Part shown: piece by piece, positions 6,726 to 7,300 of the stretch
Numbering within the stretch: position 1 is the stretch's first letter
Layout: each line of letters starts with the position of its first letter
NCBI GenBank assembly: GCA_007123195.1
Contig: SKLO01000645.1
Span: forward strand, 1-7,300
Source of the DNA: Verrucomicrobiales bacterium
GTDB lineage: Bacteria; Verrucomicrobiota; Verrucomicrobiia; Verrucomicrobiales; SKLO01
Direction of reading: 5' to 3'
DNA: 7,300 nt
The notes under the pieces: generated by a model
Told to the model about the DNA's origin: nothing
Databases searched by the model: none
What the model saw: the letters and a program-made list of their open reading frames with translations, nothing else
Program-made: the position numbers and the translations under genes

Positions 6726-6744
6726 GGGGAGCGCCAGCGTCCCC
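6726..6744. repeat. Near-palindrome with GGGGACGC core on the minus strand
   Basis: GGGGA (6726-6730) pairs with TCCCC (6740-6744), with CGC/GCG inside and a single bulged G. It begins 28 bases beyond the ferredoxin stop, so it may serve as that gene's terminator. Read on the minus strand it starts GGGGACGC, like the cores near 6560 and 7227. Confidence 0.35.
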
Positions 6745-6771
6745 GAGCGCGAAGCCCTCCCCATGGTCACC

Positions 6772-7152
6772 TCATCCCGTCCGGCTCCCATTGAGTTGGC
6801 CTTTGAAAAAGGCGAGAAAGCGGCCGATCAAGGTCCTTGGACGGGAACACTGTTTGCAGGCTTTCCTGAGATCCGGATCTGCCATATGACCGGCATGCGA
6901 GGGCTCTGACCAATCGTGGGAGTCTCCATCATCACCAATCGCGTTACACGGACAACCTTCCGCGGCTTCCATGCACAATTTCCTTTCGGCTTCGGTTGTC
7001 GGCTGCCTTGAAACAAAAGCATGCCCGCCGTCGTCGTTTCTTTTGAAAATAGTCGGAGCCGTCTCGCGGCACAGGTCACAGTCAATACATTGATCATCCA
7101 CATAAAACGCGCCAGGAGCGTTGTCCAAGTATCGATAGGGGAAGTCAGCCAT
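6772..7152 (-). CDS. Single-cluster [4Fe-4S] ferredoxin with C-terminal extension
   Basis: Protein of 126 aa. The first 77 residues are a compact one-cluster ferredoxin, a cytosolic electron carrier. FYVDDQCIDCDLC supplies Cys22, Cys25 and Cys28, and the CP of EGCPCNAIGDDG supplies Cys67; Cys60 and Cys69 are extra. The pattern recalls verrucomicrobial ferredoxins of about 75-80 aa. Residues 78-126 are additional: an Asp/His/Ser-rich stretch, a C-x2-C pair (Cys99, Cys102) and a basic, hydrophobic tail (LIGRFLAFFKG). This could be a lineage-specific extension or read-through after loss of the ancestral stop. Counted lines are 47-57% GC, well below the neighbours, hinting at transfer or relaxed codon use. 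The ATG at 7152 matches the family N-terminus but lacks a Shine-Dalgarno. Partner enzymes are not in the window. Confidence 0.88.
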   Translation of the reverse strand: MADFPYRYLDNAPGAFYVDDQCIDCDLCRETAPTIFKRNDDGGHAFVSRQPTTEAERKLCMEAAEGCPCNAIGDDGDSHDWSEPSHAGHMADPDLRKACKQCSRPRTLIGRFLAFFKGQLNGSRTG

Positions 7153-7167
7153 GGAGCGCGTATTTCA

Positions 7168-7198
7168 ATTCTGCCGGACGATGATTGGTGATGGTCAA
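7168..7198 (-). promoter_or_regulatory. Weak candidate promoter for the ferredoxin gene
   Basis: On the minus strand TTGACC (7198-7193) resembles a -35 box, and CAGAAT (7173-7168) a -10 box with a 19-bp spacer. A start near 7161 would leave a leader of about 9 nt, in keeping with the missing Shine-Dalgarno. Speculative. Confidence 0.2.
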
Positions 7199-7220
7199 CC
7201 CATCCTCCGACCATTCACCC

Positions 7221-7238
7221 AGCGGCGGGGACGCCGCT
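7221..7238. repeat. Perfect GC-rich hairpin (possible dispersed repeat)
   Basis: AGCGGCG (7221-7227) and CGCCGCT (7232-7238) are perfect 7-bp arms around a GGGA loop, followed by TCTACG. It lies upstream of the ferredoxin and shares 13 identical bases with 6559-6571. Compact hairpins like this, outside genes, resemble REP-type elements. Only this window was examined. Confidence 0.45.
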
Positions 7239-7300
7239 TCTACGCCAGCTATCGCACCACCAACCCGCCCCCGCCAATATCCCACCCAGCGCCCGAACCA

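Larger units (their letters stand above)
6364..6771. other. Gene-free convergent region, hairpin-rich
   Basis: About 408 bp between the stops of the sulfatase and the ferredoxin. The short open frames here have no recognisable product and no supporting ribosome binding site. I see no tRNA or insertion sequence. It holds at least three GC-rich stems (listed separately) and a weaker 5-bp one at 6676-6690. Bidirectional termination is the expected job. Confidence 0.5.

Noticed and set aside
6518..6889. Plus-strand open frame in the sulfatase-ferredoxin gap
   Set aside because: Pro/Ala/Ser-rich low-complexity translation, no ribosome binding site, and it runs antisense into the ferredoxin gene.
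6364..7300. CRISPR array or mobile element suggested by the repeated hairpins
   Set aside because: The three cores are irregularly spaced and in both orientations; there are no regular spacers, transposase or terminal repeats with target duplication.

Overview
The window is high-GC bacterial DNA (one line counted by hand inside the sulfatase gene is about 72% GC) with five well-supported protein genes and one probable one. The best clue to origin is the small ferredoxin at the right end. Its N-terminal block (FYVDDQCIDCDLCRETAP) closely matches, from memory, single-cluster ferredoxins common in Verrucomicrobiota, especially Opitutae-like lineages. A secreted carbohydrate-type sulfatase and separate trpE and trpG genes fit that group, often marine or polysaccharide-degrading. 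This assignment is inference; no rRNA or marker gene is present.

Layout, left to right. Bases 1-328 hold no gene I can name, only an unassigned open frame entering from the left edge and some inverted repeats. Bases 329-883 (+) encode a YbaK/ProX-type aminoacyl-tRNA editing-domain protein, which converges across a 39-bp gap on a three-gene minus-strand block. In transcription order that block is trpE (4615-3071), trpG (2975-2349) and a TPR + AAA ATPase (2356-923). trpE and trpG make the two subunits of anthranilate synthase, the first committed step of tryptophan synthesis. The ATPase start codon overlaps the trpG stop by 8 nt, so the ATPase is probably translationally coupled to trpG. This is unusual, because trpD or other trp genes are the expected downstream partners.

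trpE diverges from a secreted formylglycine-type sulfatase (4738-6363, +) across about 122 bp that must hold both promoters. A hairpin-rich, apparently gene-free convergent region (6364-6771) separates the sulfatase from a minus-strand [4Fe-4S] ferredoxin (7152-6772). The ferredoxin is clearly lower in GC (about 47-57% per counted line) and carries an unusual Cys-containing C-terminal extension. The last 148 bases contain a perfect GC-rich hairpin sharing a 13-nt core with a hairpin in the convergent region, possibly a dispersed repeat.

I see no CRISPR array, tRNA, rRNA, insertion sequence or defence locus. The observations most worth following are the TPR-AAA ATPase coupled to trpEG, the atypical ferredoxin, and the small hairpin family around the GGGGACGC core. 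I do not see a clearly new multi-gene system.
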